Shown here in pieces: positions 1 through 12,763 of a stretch of DNA of 64,000 nt. Source of the stretch: Gentiana macrophylla. Lineage: Eukaryota; Streptophyta; Magnoliopsida; Gentianales; Gentianaceae. Both the position numbers and the translations under genes were made by a program. The DNA lies in the NCBI GenBank assembly GCA_026214975.1, contig CM047806.1, forward strand, positions 55,383,947 through 55,447,946, given 5' to 3'. The first letter of the stretch is position 1, and the number at the start of each line of letters is the position of its first letter. Below the pieces are notes generated by a model, which saw only the letters and a program-made list of their open reading frames with translations, was not told where the DNA came from and searched no databases.

Positions 1-108
1 AGGCAAACGAAATAGCAGTACCGAGGTAATCCGACAATATCCTTAGCTATATGAATAACAGCGAACACACAACAACATCATAAATCACATAACAAACATC
101 CATTGCAG

Positions 109-1387
109 GTGCAAAGTGACACTGCAGATCAACGATGGTAAAAACGTTATATCAGCAACGATGTACGACAAACCTGCGGAGCAATTACTGAAAAACACCA
201 CACACAGATGCACCAAAAAGATCCGCAGGTAAACAACTCACAATATGCGCATTAGGTTATAATTCTACCTGTGTTTGAAACACAAAATCATATCTCGTGT
301 TCAGAGGTTATTAACTATCTACCAAATGATCTTCACAGTCTATTCTTAGTCAGAAATACAATTATTCACTTTGCTGTGGCTTTTTAGTGTTTCTGAGTTC
401 ACAGAGTAACTCCTATGGTTGTACTCATTTCACTTTTAGATATTCTGTGACCTGTACACTCTCTCTATCACACTGAATCTGATATATGGAACTTTGTTCT
501 GGGCTATCAGTGTTTATTAGTTCACAGAAAAGCTCCCATGGTTACAGCTGTTTTCTATATCTAGGAAAGTAGTTACATTGCGTACAATAATTCTCTTCAT
601 CCTACAAATAATTCTTAGCAAGTAGACTAAATCATACTATCTTTTCACCAAAAGTTGCATTTTTTAACGTACTGTAATTTCTAAGCTCTCCTTGTCAGAT
701 TCAATGCGCTATGTCACACTTGATTTCCAAATTCCACCACTTCCTAAGTCACACAACAGTTCTTATGGTTGCATACAGTTTGTAGACATACAAATCTGAT
801 TTTAGACAGTAACCAAAATATTCTGACTCACCTAGGCATATATTTGTCATTGTTCCCTCATTCTCCAGTTAGTTGTTACTTAGATGTGTCATGCAGTCAT
901 TTCATTTCAACGTACACTTGGTTAAGTTGATTTTCCAATACTCAATTACCATTGTCAAGAACAGACTAACCCCCTTCAATATCATTACAGGAAATACATA
1001 GTCTGCTAGCAACAATCAACGAGGAGCTGAATACGAAGAAGATAGCAGCAAAGATTGTACCATCAACAAAGGAGTACATGGATCACAAAACCAGACACAC
1101 CATCCTAAGCTGGACAGAGTCACAACCGACAAACATGACTCCAACAGACCCTAACACATGCACCACAGAACTTGGAAGCACTCCATGTAAATATGTACCC
1201 AATAATCAGACACACTACCACAAATTCACACGACTACAACTACTATAGATAACATTACTAACCACTCTTAAACAACTTTTCTCACGCAGAGAAGAACGAA
1301 GGGAAACGACCAACAATAACAGCACAAGAAACCCAGCAAGCTACACCAACAAAGAAAGTCAAGCTGGAGTTCCCACCCAAACCCTAA
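109..1387 (+). pseudogene. RPA70-like OB-fold protein, 3' part (gene runs off the left edge)
   Basis: Three coding-like blocks lie on the plus strand. 109-228 follows a TTGCAG acceptor and reads CKVTLQINDG, then VISATMYDKPAEQLL, a pattern typical of the C-terminal OB fold of replication protein A large subunits. 991-1186 follows ATTACAG and reads INEELNTKKIAAKIVPS, then HTILSW. About 1292-1387 reads KRPTITAQETQQ, then TPTKKVKLEF, and stops at TAA; the basic KKVKLEF stretch could be a nuclear signal. RPA proteins bind single-stranded DNA in the nucleus, and plant Helitrons often carry RPA-like genes. The reading phase does not carry cleanly from the first block to the second, and the obvious junction into the third creates a stop. 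Either an exon is missed or the copy is decayed. The OB-fold assignment is fairly safe; whether it is a host gene or a transposon cargo gene is open. Confidence 0.5.
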
Positions 1388-1436
1388 CATCCTGCTACTA
1401 CAAAACCCAACAAGTAATAGACTTGCTTTTTGAAAA

Positions 1437-1575
1437 GTGTGGATTGTTTGGTATTTTTGGAACTGCTGTGTGAAACAAACAATCCACACAATCAATATTC
1501 TGCTACCAAGAACTTTGTTTGGTTGTTTGGGGTTTGGTGTTTTTGGTGCGAACAACCTTGGCAGCAGAATAAACT
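1437..1575. repeat. Two adjacent hairpins
   Basis: A 14-base arm GTGTGGATTGTTTG (1437-1450) is followed by its exact complement CAAACAATCCACAC (1476-1489). A second pair follows at once: ATTCTGCTACCAAG (about 1498-1511) with its near-perfect complement CTTGGCAGCAGAAT (about 1557-1571). The hairpins lie about 50 bases after the RPA-like stop. They may be the terminus of a transposable element, but no unambiguous end such as CTRR was found. Confidence 0.6.
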
Positions 1576-1773
1576 TTTGTAACAACCAGAGAAGCAACTC
1601 TCTTGTAACAACCAACATGCTTACTTTCACCACAACTATGTATATATTCACTAACTATGGACAAATAATACTATGTATACTACACAACGGAGCAACCAAC
1701 GCAACAGAACAAACGTACACAAAAGAATTACAAAACAAGGGCAAACGTGTGCAAAGCACACATATAAAAACTA

Positions 1774-1774
<1 letters not shown>

Positions 1775-1841
<67 letters not shown>
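1775..1841. repeat. (TA)n microsatellite
   Basis: About 33 uninterrupted TA units. The decayed copia sequence begins just to the right, so this may mark an old junction. Confidence 0.95.
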
Positions 1842-1844
<3 letters not shown>

Positions 1845-1949
1845 GGATTTGGAGATATATTTTAATGTTGTTTGGAGAATCTGATGCAGTTGATCATTAA
1901 TAAAGATTCTGTAAAAGGAAGAAAAGTAGTGTTTGAGTCTTTAAAATAG

Positions 1950-4013
1950 AGAATCTATTAAGAGACACTGTTGCAAATGCTCTTATATAGTCAATGGTGT
2001 GCTACAATACACTGCTAAACTCGATTAAGATAATTGGTTGCAAAATAACGGTTAACATTATTATGTAAACCGAGAAGTCTACCTAGAAGATGCTAGTGAA
2101 TTTATGGATAAGGAATGAATTCGGTTCACACCACTTCCGTAAATGTAGGCATTTAGCACTTAATGCTTGAAGGTAGGACTGGAGATTTTGCGCATACGTT
2201 CAGATTGTGACTGTTCGTGAAATGTCTTAATGTGACGAGTGAAGGTTGGTTATAAGATTCATAAGATCAGAAAGTGACGGTTGAACTGTCACAAGCCTTC
2301 TGATAGAATCTAAAAGTAACATCCTTAAACCTTTGAGTACGGTTACCCAAAGGTAGTTACTATCTGATTTAATCAGACCACGTCCAACATCGGTTGTTGG
2401 TGATTACACTGATAAATACTACTAGATCAGAATGTCAATCCACCCAAAACGCAGTGGGAGTATGGTTTAACCGTTGACCCATTGTGGTTTTGTGGACTTT
2501 ACAGTCTGCTGGGGTGATTGATAACCTATGGCTCTTGGTGGGCTGTATAGGATTCTGATCATAGAGGTTGGTTTGAAAGCCTTAACCCTGTCAATGGAGT
2601 TTTGGTACTCCAGTTCTGTTCAGCCTCTTGTAGAACCACCTGAGTGTCTCAGGCCCAATGGGAGCAATTGGATCTACACGGAAAAGAGTCTAATGAATTG
2701 GAAAGTTTAAACTTTCAGCGCAAAGCTGAGTGGTCTAGGGGTGATTCCCTGATAAGTAGAGAGTTAACCAGACCTTGAACTCTCTCACCACTCAGTCTTG
2801 CTAGATTTCGTTAGAAAATAGAAAATAGGGGTGATTCCCTGAGACTTTCTTGCCGAAAAACGGAGTATGGATTCATTCGGAACAGAAGGGTCTTGGTTAG
2901 AACAAATGACAGGATGACTGCCGGGGCTTATATCCTTTGTGAATTTAAGAGAACCTCTCGGTCATTTAAAGTCACATGTTTTAAAATATGTGGACTTGAC
3001 CAGAATATTGATAAGCTTTCGTAGACTGGATATCAATATTGGTAAAGTAGTAGTATTAGTGTTCATGAATGATAACACTGCAATGGTTGGAAACAACATG
3101 GTTGTGCTATTTGAAGTCGGAAACTGACACGCCAAGAGTCTCTAGATGAGAGAATTGGACTATATTCTAAGAATTTGATTCGGTCAAATTCACAAGAATG
3201 GTTCATTGGCTATTCCATACGTCTTATTGGTTAAGATGATATTGCATATACGTATGCAACATTCAACGAGAGTAGTCCTACCCTACCTCTTAGGAATGAT
3301 TCTATAAATCTTCGGATAAAGAGAAAATGGGATAGAGTCTCTCTTGGATAACGGCAAGTCAGGTTATCACAAGTCAATAGTAGTATAATCTTGAATTCGA
3401 GCATTGAATAGTGGTTTAGTACGTCCTCAAGTATCTTTGAAGAACGAGGAATAATGTGCTTGTATATTCGGGTGTAAACTTGAATATGGTTGACTACATT
3501 GATTCTGACTTATAGTCAGATTAAGGATGATCTTTAGGACAATCTCGGGCTCAGTGTTTACTCATTGTGATGGAGCTATAGTCTGGAGAAATCCAGCACC
3601 ACCAATTCGACTTTAATTAACCGGATACATAGCAGCTTTCGGAGCAGCTAGAGTGGCGATATAGCTTAGGAATTTCCTTCCTGATCTGGGACTAATTCCA
3701 GGTCTGGTGAGCCAATATCACTTCATTGTGAAAACCGTGAAAAGATAGCTTAGAAGGATCTTCTCAGTCACTAGAGGTCAAAATCATATTGAGAGAGAGT
3801 ACCGCCTGATTAGATGGACCGGCGACGTTTCGATCCTAAAGATCGTCTTGAGCCGACAACCTAACTAATCAGTGTACCAAGTCGAGTGCTTGGTACGGCA
3901 TTGAGAGATATGTCTCATATGTTTTTAGAGCAATTTAGAGAGTGTTGTGAATAAGATGAGAAAGGGTGTGCTCTAAAAAAAATTGTTACTTGTCATTCGT
4001 GCAAGTGGGAGAT
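1950..4013 (+). mobile_element. Ty1/copia internal fragment, 3' pol part ending in a polypurine tract
   Basis: This stretch has no long ORF but keeps a copia layout. At about 3570-3690 a degenerate RNase H reads DGAIVWRNP and then YIAAF in broken frame. The fragment ends in the polypurine tract GCAAGTGGGAGAT (4001-4013), directly before an LTR start. About 1.9 kb of it (1990-3900) lines up with 7178-9070, for example the shared words CTACAATACACTGCT, GAGAAGTCTACCTAGAAGATGCT and CATCGTTCGAGCCGACAACC-like stretches. It is therefore a second copy of the same internal region placed upstream of the LTR, as expected for a tandem or recombined element. Frames are too broken for activity. Confidence 0.7.
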
Positions 4014-5710
4014 TGTTAGGTGTAGTGCCCGAAAGACAATTTGTGTAATTGTTTTTTTATAATGGATAACAGAATTTATCTCACCTTATTACTTGCTTTG
4101 TGCTTGTAAGTAATACCTCTCACGCAAACCCTAAGTATATCAAGTATGTAACCGCTTAACTCGTGTATGTATGGCATGCACGTGAGGATGGAGTTAATGG
4201 TTATATACTTAAACTGTTAGTCCGTGGTGAACATAATCAGAGTTTAGGGTCTCATGATTAAAACACCAATAATGCGCCCAGAACACCTTAGGGTGTGATA
4301 GTCTTATCCGGACTGTCGGTAGAGGGTACCTAAGTGGGGCATTTATATATGATGGCATTCATATAGGACTGGACCAATTTAATCTAGGTTTCTTGATATA
4401 ATTCTGTAATCGAGAAAACTTATTAAATCATTAGATGATCATATATGGATTGACCTTAATCCTGAGGTGATCTGAGGTGCCGCTTGTCTCGGGGTGGTGT
4501 TTGATGTGTTAGTTAAGGATCACTTTGATATGTGATCTGAGTCACTTCTCGTTGGCACTATTCCCTGATGAGTGAGTAGTTCTGTGTTTCACAGACACGG
4601 AATCCATTCCTTCCTACGGGAAGTAGAGAGACAGTCCCCTTATTTGTTAGCCCTAAGAAAATGATTGATCCCGGGAGTTCATATTAGACTAATTAGCTAC
4701 TAGTCCGGTATGTGAACTAATTGATCACTAGAGGGTTAATGGTAAATAAGGATAAGATATTCTGAGTCGGGTTTACGGAGACTTCCCACTCAGAATGGAC
4801 AGTCTATGGAGGGTTAGTTCGTATGTAATGATTATATCAATGGACGCTTATTTACTCATAGGATTGAGTGTAAGTATATATCTATAATTGGTAGGGTTCA
4901 TTTTCGGGTTTATGGAGGCGTAATCCCGGAATTAATAATTTAAGTGTGAATATTCTGTTCGATGAATATTTTACTTAATTTATTAGAGCTACTGGTTATA
5001 GGTCCATGGTCCCCAACGTGGCTCCTATAATACAAGTATTTTCTTGTTATTGGGCCTCAGTGATAATTAATTGATATGCGAAATATTATTTAGTTGGGCA
5101 ATATAATATAATACACAGAAAAGACATTTTATGTGGCCCTAAAACCCTAAGGTGTGGCGCCTCCCTGTCATAAAATACAAGAATTGATTTTCTTGAGTGA
5201 TTAATTATTTACTTGGTAAGTACTTTATTAATAAAAGATAATTGATTTGTAATTGATTGATTGATTGATTAATCACAATCTTTTATAAATGGAATTATCT
5301 TTTATTGTGATTTCTTTTTAATTATTTATTTAATTAATTAGAAACTTGGAGGCCAAGGATTTACTCTCCTATATAAAGAGAGTTCTTCCAAGACATATGG
5401 GAGATGAAATTTTCGACATACACACATAAAATAGAGAGAAAAAATTGTTTCTTGTCTTGGGTTTCTGGTTGAAGAAAAACTTGTAGTTTTTCTTGATGCA
5501 TATCAAGGAGGTTTCAATTTTAAGGTTCGGTGTCCACCAACCGCCATTTGGAGAACACGTTGGAAGATGGTGGCTACTCATCCAACTATTGGTAAGTAGA
5601 TCTAAACCCCCTTGTAGGAAGTTTAAATCCTTTATTTATGATATGTAGTTTATAGATCGTGATCCATCTGCTGCGCAAAGATCTGTTTTGAATAGATCTG
5701 AGCTCCTACA
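4014..5710 (+). repeat. Copia LTR, left copy (right edge approximate)
   Basis: The LTR starts TGTTAGGTGTAGTGCCC right after the polypurine tract. It matches the copy at 16285-18031 along its length, for example the shared words TGCGCCCAGAACAC, AAGTGGGGCATTTATATATGATG and GGTCCATGGTCCCC. A TATA box with CCTATATAAAGAGAGTTC near 5370 fixes plus orientation and suggests transcription starts around 5395. The right end is estimated from alignment with the other copy; no initiator-tRNA primer site is obvious after it, so the boundary may be off by up to 250 bases. Confidence 0.7.
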
Positions 5711-8705
5711 TACTTAAGTTCGATTCTTAAATGGTTTAATTGTTGAGAGAGATTGTCTCAATTTAATCGTCACCTCTTTGACCCACCCTACGGCGGCACT
5801 GAGGTGTGAGATTAAATCCTTGGAATGGTAGGATAAACTGCATGCATGACATCACGTTTATTATTCCTAAAACTATTATATGTTGTGGTGTATGATTTGA
5901 TTTATATTTCTGTCATAATTTATTTTTGCAACTACATATCATCTCAAGGTATCTAAACTGCTAAACATATTGACTAATAACGACTTCGTAAAAGTGGAAA
6001 AGTAACAAGAACGTTGAACTCATAAATCGAGGATGCAAATTAACTTTTCAGAAGAGGATATTCCTCTTGAGTCTACAAACTTAAGTGACATTGATAAGTA
6101 TGTCACTTCTGAAACTCGTGATAAGCAAGAGACAAAACAAAGTTAGTTCAAAAGATGACAAGATTGATTTGGTATCAATCTCACTAGACATCGATCCCAC
6201 AGTTCATAAGTAGTGTCTACTCAAATGAACTGCTAGTTCACGGCCATTTCCTTTAAAGAAAGCCAAGGATGGGAAGGTAAATGTCTACAAGTTTAATTCG
6301 TCTAAACTAAATAAGTTAAAGGCTAAACCGAAATATTAATCAAAGAAAGTAAAGGAGAAGGAAAGTGATTTCGGGTCACTAACCTGTGAATCCTTATAGA
6401 CTTTCTTAACCGAGTAATTTGACTCAGAAGCTAAACTTCTTTGGTTAGAACAAGGTAGCTGGGCATTCATGATAAAGGAGTGGGAGTGATATAAGGAAAT
6501 AAATTTCGGATTTTAATCTTTGAATATCAAAGAAATATAATTTCTGTTTTCAGATTCGTTGGAACAAATGGATTCACTTTCACATCGATAATATAGTTGC
6601 CTCAAAGAAAGTGAATATGACATTTGTATACGATTCCGAGACTCGGAATTTTTTTTATAGAGCCAGAACCACTAAGTAATGCTGAAAAGGTATATGTAAC
6701 ACGTCAAAAAATGATTACGGCAAATGGTTTCCGTATTAAGATAAGCGATTCTTCAGCATCTATTAATTAGAGCATATATCCTAGAGATAAGATCTGAAGA
6801 CTGGCTAAGGGTGATTCCTATCTCCCATTCTAAGAACACTATCTCAAAGGAAAAATGACTAAGTAACCTTTCAATTGGGAAAAGGGTAATGGAGCTAAAG
6901 AAGTATCATAGCTTGTTCATATTGACTTTCGGGGCTTTATGAAGGATACAAGCTAGTGGGATATTTTGAGTAATAGACATTTTGTCTAATGACTACTCAA
7001 AATGCCGATAGTTTATCTAAATATTTGAAGGAATCTCTGATATTACCAGAGAAACGAGTATTCCATGCTCAGATATAGGCTATGGCATAGTTTTGGCACT
7101 GATGCTCGGCCTACCTCTGAGTGAAATGATTTCACTGAAAGGATAAACCATAGATTGCCTTGTATAGTTATTGATATGCTACAATACACTGCTTAACTCA
7201 ATTAAGATATTGGTTGCAAAATAACGGTTTACATTATTATGTAATACCGAGAAGTCTACCTAGAAGATGCTTATGAATTTGTGTATAAAGAGCGAAGTGC
7301 ATTTACTCCACTTCCGCAAATAGAGGCATTTAGCACTAGTGCTTGAAAGTACGACTGGAGATTTTACATACACATTCAGATGGCGACTGTTCGTGAAATA
7401 TCTTAATGCAATGAGTAATGGTTGGTTATAAGATTCTTAAGATCGGACAGTGACGGTTACACCGTTACATCCTTTCCAAAAGAATGTTCAGATAACAACC
7501 TTAGGACTTGAAGTAGTTACTCAAGGAGTTACTATATGATTTAATCAGACCACATCCAACATTGGTTGTTGTGGATTACACTGATTAATGCTACTGAAAT
7601 AGAACAGAATATCAAACCACCCAAATGCAACGGGAGTATGGTTTAACCATTGACCCGCTGTGATTATGTAGACTTACCAGTCTGCTTGGGGTGATTGATC
7701 ACCTATGGCCCTTCTGCAAGGACTGTATAGGATTCTGACAATAGGAGGTTGGTTTAAAGCCATAAACCTGTAAATGGAGTTTTGGTACTCCAGTTCTGTT
7801 AACAATCCTGTAGAACCACCTGAGTGTCTTAGGCCCAGTGGGAGTAATTGGATCTACGTGATGATAATGAATGGTAAGTTTATATTTCAAGGCAAAGCCA
7901 AGTGGTCTAAGGGTAATTCCCTGAGAAGTAGATAGTTTAAAAAGGGGTGATGCCCTTAAACTTTCTCACCACTCAACCTTGCTTGACTCCATGGAAAGCA
8001 GAAAGATTACCAGGGGTGATGCCCTGAAAATTTCTTGCGGAACAACGGAGCTTGAATTCATTTGGAACAGATGGGTTTAGCTTAAATCCAATGGGAGATT
8101 GACTGCCTATGCCTATATCCATTGGTGGATTAAAGCAAACCTCTAGGTCATCAAAGGTCGCAAGTGGGACTGACCTGAATATTGATGAATCTTTTGTAGA
8201 CTAGAAAATCAATATTGGTAAAGTAGTAAATGTTAGTGTTAATGAAAGGTGACACACGCAACAGTTGAGAACAACATGAGTGTGTTATCTGAAGTCAGGA
8301 ACTGACAAGCCAAACTTCTCTGAATTAGATAAGTAGACTATATTCTTAGAATTTGATTCGGTCAAATTCATGAGAACAAATTGCGGCAGTATCCCATCCA
8401 TCTTATTGTTTAAGATGCTAATGCACATTCGTATGCAACATTCAATGAGAGGTTTCCTACCCAACCCCTCATGGAATAATTCTCTCAAATCTTCGGATAT
8501 AGAGAAAATGGAATAAGTTCTCTTTTGGATAGAGAATGTCAGATTATTAGAAGTCAATTGTAATCGAATCTTGGATTCGAGTACTGATAGCAGTATAGTG
8601 CATCCTCAAGTATCTTTAGAGAATGAGGAATAATATGCTTGTGTTTTTTGGTGCAAACTTGAGTGATGTTGACTACACTGATTCTGATTATTAGTTGGAT
8701 TAAGG

Positions 8706-8888
8706 ATGACCGTGAATCGATCTCAGGCTCAGTGTTTACTCATTGTGATGGAGCTACAGTCTGGAGCAATCCAGCACTGCCAATTTGATTCTGTTAGTCG
8801 AATACATAGCAGCTTTCGAGCAGCTAAAGAGGCAGTATGGCTTGAGAAGTTCTTTGTTGGATCGGAAAGTGATTCCAGGTCTCGATGA
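8706..8888 (+). pseudogene. Copia RNase H remnant
   Basis: A 60-codon open stretch keeps the end of a copia RNase H: HCQFDSVSRIHSS in place of the usual DSVTEAEYIA, then AAKEAVWLEKFF, a hallmark of the family. RNase H degrades the RNA strand during reverse transcription. Upstream and downstream the frame is broken, so this is only a fossil. It is homologous to the even more damaged copy at about 3570-3690. Confidence 0.75.
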
Positions 8889-9123
8889 GCCGATACCATT
8901 TTACTATGAAAACAGTTGAGAGATAGCTCATGCAAAGGATCTTCGAATCACAAGAGGTCAAAAGCATATTGAAAGTAAGTACCACCTGGTCAGATAGATC
9001 GGGCAGAGAGGTGACGTTTCGGTCCTAAAGATCGCCTCGAGCCGACAACCTAGCTGATCAGTTTACCAAGTTGTGTGGCATCTAATGTCATTGATAAGCG
9101 CTTGGCGGGTATGAAATTGGGAG

Positions 9124-9128
9124 GTGTG
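9124..9128. repeat. Target-site duplication, left copy (GTGTG)
   Basis: GTGTG lies directly before the Tat-type element and again directly after it at 16116-16120. The five-base perfect pair is the insertion footprint and fixes both element ends. Confidence 0.9.
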
Positions 9129-10911
9129 TGATAGCAAAATACTTAACCGCTAACTTTCACCGACAGAGTATCGGGTCAACGAGAGTATAGTGGTCATAAG
9201 GTTGAATCCACAGGGAGTAATGTCTAAGTACCAAAGCTGACGTCGAACTTAGTTCAGGTCAAAATATGGTGGGAGGATATTATACTAATGCAGAAATAAA
9301 TATTATACTGACGAGTTTACTTCTAGGTATTAAAAGGTATAACCGAACTATGATCCCAAGAGCAACTTTTACCCCTTAGGAAGGACTTGACAGGGAGCGT
9401 GTCTTAACCGACCTACCTATCCAATGTAGTTAAACGACATACATGGGTGCCAACTCCTAATTCTAGTGATTAGACTGAACAACTCGATCTAACCACCCTA
9501 TGTGAAGCTAACCGACTCTCCCTTTAGAAAACTGATTATCCTAACATGATTACACTCTAGAGTCGCTCGAATAACGATGACAAACCTCTATATTGGAAAC
9601 AGACCTAACAACTAGGCCGAATCTACACAACGATCCTAAAACCCCATATCCCACATCTCACCGCAAAATGCATCTATAAGTTCGATATGTGTAACTGTGA
9701 ACTAGGTGATCAATCTAATTCAAAGATGTTAAAATAAGTTTTAGGACGTGGATTAATCATTTAAACATAATATTACGCACTACACAACTCCCAATCTCAT
9801 CCCCCTTAGGGTTTTCGATCGCTTTCACATAACTCGACTACACATGCAATTAGCTACTCATGATTATGCTATTAAACGAAATAAGAAAAGAAAACATGAT
9901 AGGAATAGTAAAAGAGAAATAATTCATTAGCATAAAATAGCAGAAAATCTGATCCAGAAAAGTATGACGAAATAATTGCACCGAAAAGTCGAATCTTTTG
10001 TTCTTGAAAAGGAAATCTAAGCTATAACAAGTATGTAGAATCGAAAGGAGTAATCTATGGAATCAAAGGATTGAAAGGTGATCAAACTACACTAAAATCA
10101 CCCCTAAATCGCCTAGGAAAAGTTTGAAGACGGCCAAAGATATGTAGGGGCTGAATGAGCTGCATATTTATAGTGTAGGTCGAAAATCTGCTTCTGTCGG
10201 TCACAAACGCCAGTTTGCCTCCTGTCAAACGCTAGTTCACCTGGAAATCTTGATGATATTAGGGTTTCTCCTTCCATGGATGAGCGTTTGGCATTCCTCG
10301 AACGCTCGTTTGATGACTCATGTCTTGAGGGCAAACACCCGTCTGTGTATCCTAGACGCCCGTTTATCTTGTATGAGCTTCATTGAGTCGGGCTGAACCC
10401 ATCCAAACGGTAGTTTGGGGTAATTTGGACGCCAGTTCGTCTAAAATTCTAACTTTCAGTATTTGACGCCAACTCTGTCAAACGCCAGTTTGAGATAGAG
10501 AAACGCCAGTTTGGAGTAGGCTTGAGTCAAACGCCAGTTTGAGGTAGGGCAAACGCCAGTTTGCCTTGATTTCACTCCAAACTTGACTTTTCCTTGCTTT
10601 CATGCTACTTTCATGCCACATACAAGTTTCTCATTCCAAAACATCGCCTTCTGGGTTCTTGAGTCACCTAAGTCCTGCATTAATATATACGAACAAACAC
10701 CAGGCGTAATTCCGCAAGACAAAAGTGCTCGGAAATGAGGTAAATATCGCTAAAAAGGCGGAGTTTCCTATCGATGTGACAGTTTAACTCCCCGTGCGTA
10801 TAACTCTCGATATTACTCTTGAAAAGGCCTAAATCTACCCAAAACATGCCAATAAAGTGATAAACAGGGGTTAAACTATGCACCAAAGTACAGTAAAGTT
10901 GACTCCCATCA
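9129..10911 (-). repeat. Tat-type LTR (left; 3' LTR of the element)
   Basis: 1783 bp, beginning TGATAGC and ending CCCATCA on the plus strand. On the minus strand a TATA box (CTATAAATATGCAGC) lies near 10160-10175. Upstream of it, between about 10200 and 10565, a dozen copies of a CAAACGCCAGTTTG-like palindrome are packed (listed separately). Divergence from the right LTR is small, so the insertion is fairly recent. Confidence 0.92.
10200..10565. promoter_or_regulatory. Array of CAAACGCCAGTTTG-like palindromes in LTR U3
   Basis: The 14-base near-palindrome CAAACGCCAGTTTG occurs exactly or with one to three changes about 12 times in 365 bases, for example near 10204, 10404, 10477, 10500, 10528 and 10548. 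In the element's own (minus) direction this is just upstream of the TATA box. The position suggests transcription-factor sites; CAGTTTG/AAACGG-type cores resemble MYB sites, but that is inference. Confidence 0.6.
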
Positions 10912-12763
10912 ACCACCCCACACTTAGCCTTTGCTCGTCCTTGAGTAAATTAGGTGCTCTAAAACAAACCAGGGGATCAACTTTACGGAACATACACAAC
11001 ACTCACGACATCAAGGCAAAAGTAAAGTAGACACTGAATGTAAACAACTCGACTCTATCTTATCACGAAAACGAAGTGTATGTGCATGATATAGACCGAG
11101 GGCTACACTCAAAATGATTACCGGCTTCGAATACCGGCCAAATGACTACACACAACTCACACCAGGCTAGAATCTCCACTAATCGAGACAACCGAGGCTA
11201 AATACGGTCAAGTAGGACTTGAAGTGTTATAACCTTAAGCTTGGGACGGGGTTAATCGAAAGGAAAATTTAGGACTGGAGAAAGAGAAAACACGAGTGAA
11301 CCTAATCATCTCATTTACTTTCTATTTGAAAACAAACTAAACCACACCAAAACTCCTTCGATTTTTCTATGCATTACCAAACAACTCCAACCTTAACATC
11401 ATATTTTTATTCACTTGAACCACTCTTTCTTTGACTTCAAACTTTATTCAACTTTCTCTTTTCTTTCAATTTTTCTTTTCAATTTCAATTTTTTCTCTTT
11501 TTTTTCGAACCACAAGCCTCACATTAGATTTCTCGAGCTCCTCCCCTTCATTATACTAGCTCGTACTAACCAAATCCTCTCAAAACACGCAACATCTCCC
11601 ATCCCACACTTGCTTCAACAAGTGTGTCAAAAGTAACGACTAAGTCCACTCGTAGGGTAATCAAAGAAACGTGACCAATAATAAAGCTCAGGGTTAGGGA
11701 TAATACAGGCTAAGTAACCAAAATGGCTCATTTTCGGATGGTGGTCAGACCGTCCTATCAAGGCTTAGAGGGGCTACGAGGGTATAATGTTGGGATTTTG
11801 GCTTATTTGGCTCTGACGGGTCAAAGAAGCGCCATGACTCTCATCCCGTATCCGGCCTAGGTAAGACTCTCTATTTCGCCTCGAAACTAGTGGTATAAGT
11901 GTGTATAGAAACCAAACTAGGTATAACCAAGTTCTACATGCATTAAAAGGGTTCGTATCGTGACAAAATAAAATCACCCTGCACACATTACTCAACTACT
12001 AAGACATCTACCAAATCTATCGTGAGAAACATGCATATAACGCGGTGTTAAAACCGTGAAAAGTTTTAAAATTTTAAGCCACGAATTGACTCGAAGACGG
12101 ACACTAACTAAGCATATCACAAGTACCGGCATATTTATCAATCGAAACAATAAAGCTAAGTCGTATCCACCCCCCACTTTGAATGAAACATTGTCCTCAG
12201 TGTGTGAATGAGAGAGAAAAGAAGACTTAGCTTGAAAACCCGGCAGAAAGGCGCTATCGAATCCCGTAATATCCTTATGTAAGCGCGACCCGAATCCCTA
12301 TCAAGACAAAAACAATGCAACACATGCACGGGACATGGTTCGCGTGCCAACATATATAATAGGGAATACGGGTGTATAGATGGAATAAGGCCTTGTTACG
12401 TCAGAAAACTTGATAGGCAGTATGTATCACGTAACAAAGATTGCTATAGATGGAAAAATAACCCAAACGGGGAGAACCATAGAACATCTAAGCATAATAT
12501 GTGGCCACAGAGGCACAATCATCAAGTTGAACGTCCATGTCACGTAGTCACATATCATCAAGGCAAGAACAAGTAGCACATACTCATATACTCCTAGATT
12601 CCATATCATCCAAAACAGTGTTATTATGGCGGGGTTGCCTCCCCCCAAGCGCCTTTGTTTTACGTCGTTGGCTCGACCAAGTGACTCTAAACGGATTCAA
12701 TCAACAAATGACTCAAAGCAACAATTCAAGCCTTTCAATTCAGACAAGTAGTATCAAAAATCA

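Larger units (their letters stand above)
5711..9128 (+). mobile_element. Ty1/copia internal region, decayed, left of the nested Tat insertion
   Basis: Between the left LTR and the Tat-type insertion the DNA keeps faint copia coding traces but no open frame above 90 codons. Around 6900-7010 a broken integrase-like stretch can be read, and 8740-8870 holds the RNase H remnant listed separately. The region continues beyond the insertion at 16116-16284 with the GTGCTCTAAAAATAATTG block and the polypurine tract, which proves that 9129-16115 landed inside this element. Many stops and small indels indicate great age relative to the insertion. Confidence 0.65.

Noticed and set aside
1437..1865. 142-codon ORF ending in an IYIYIY run
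   Set aside because: Half of it is hairpin sequence and half is the TA microsatellite; no family similarity.
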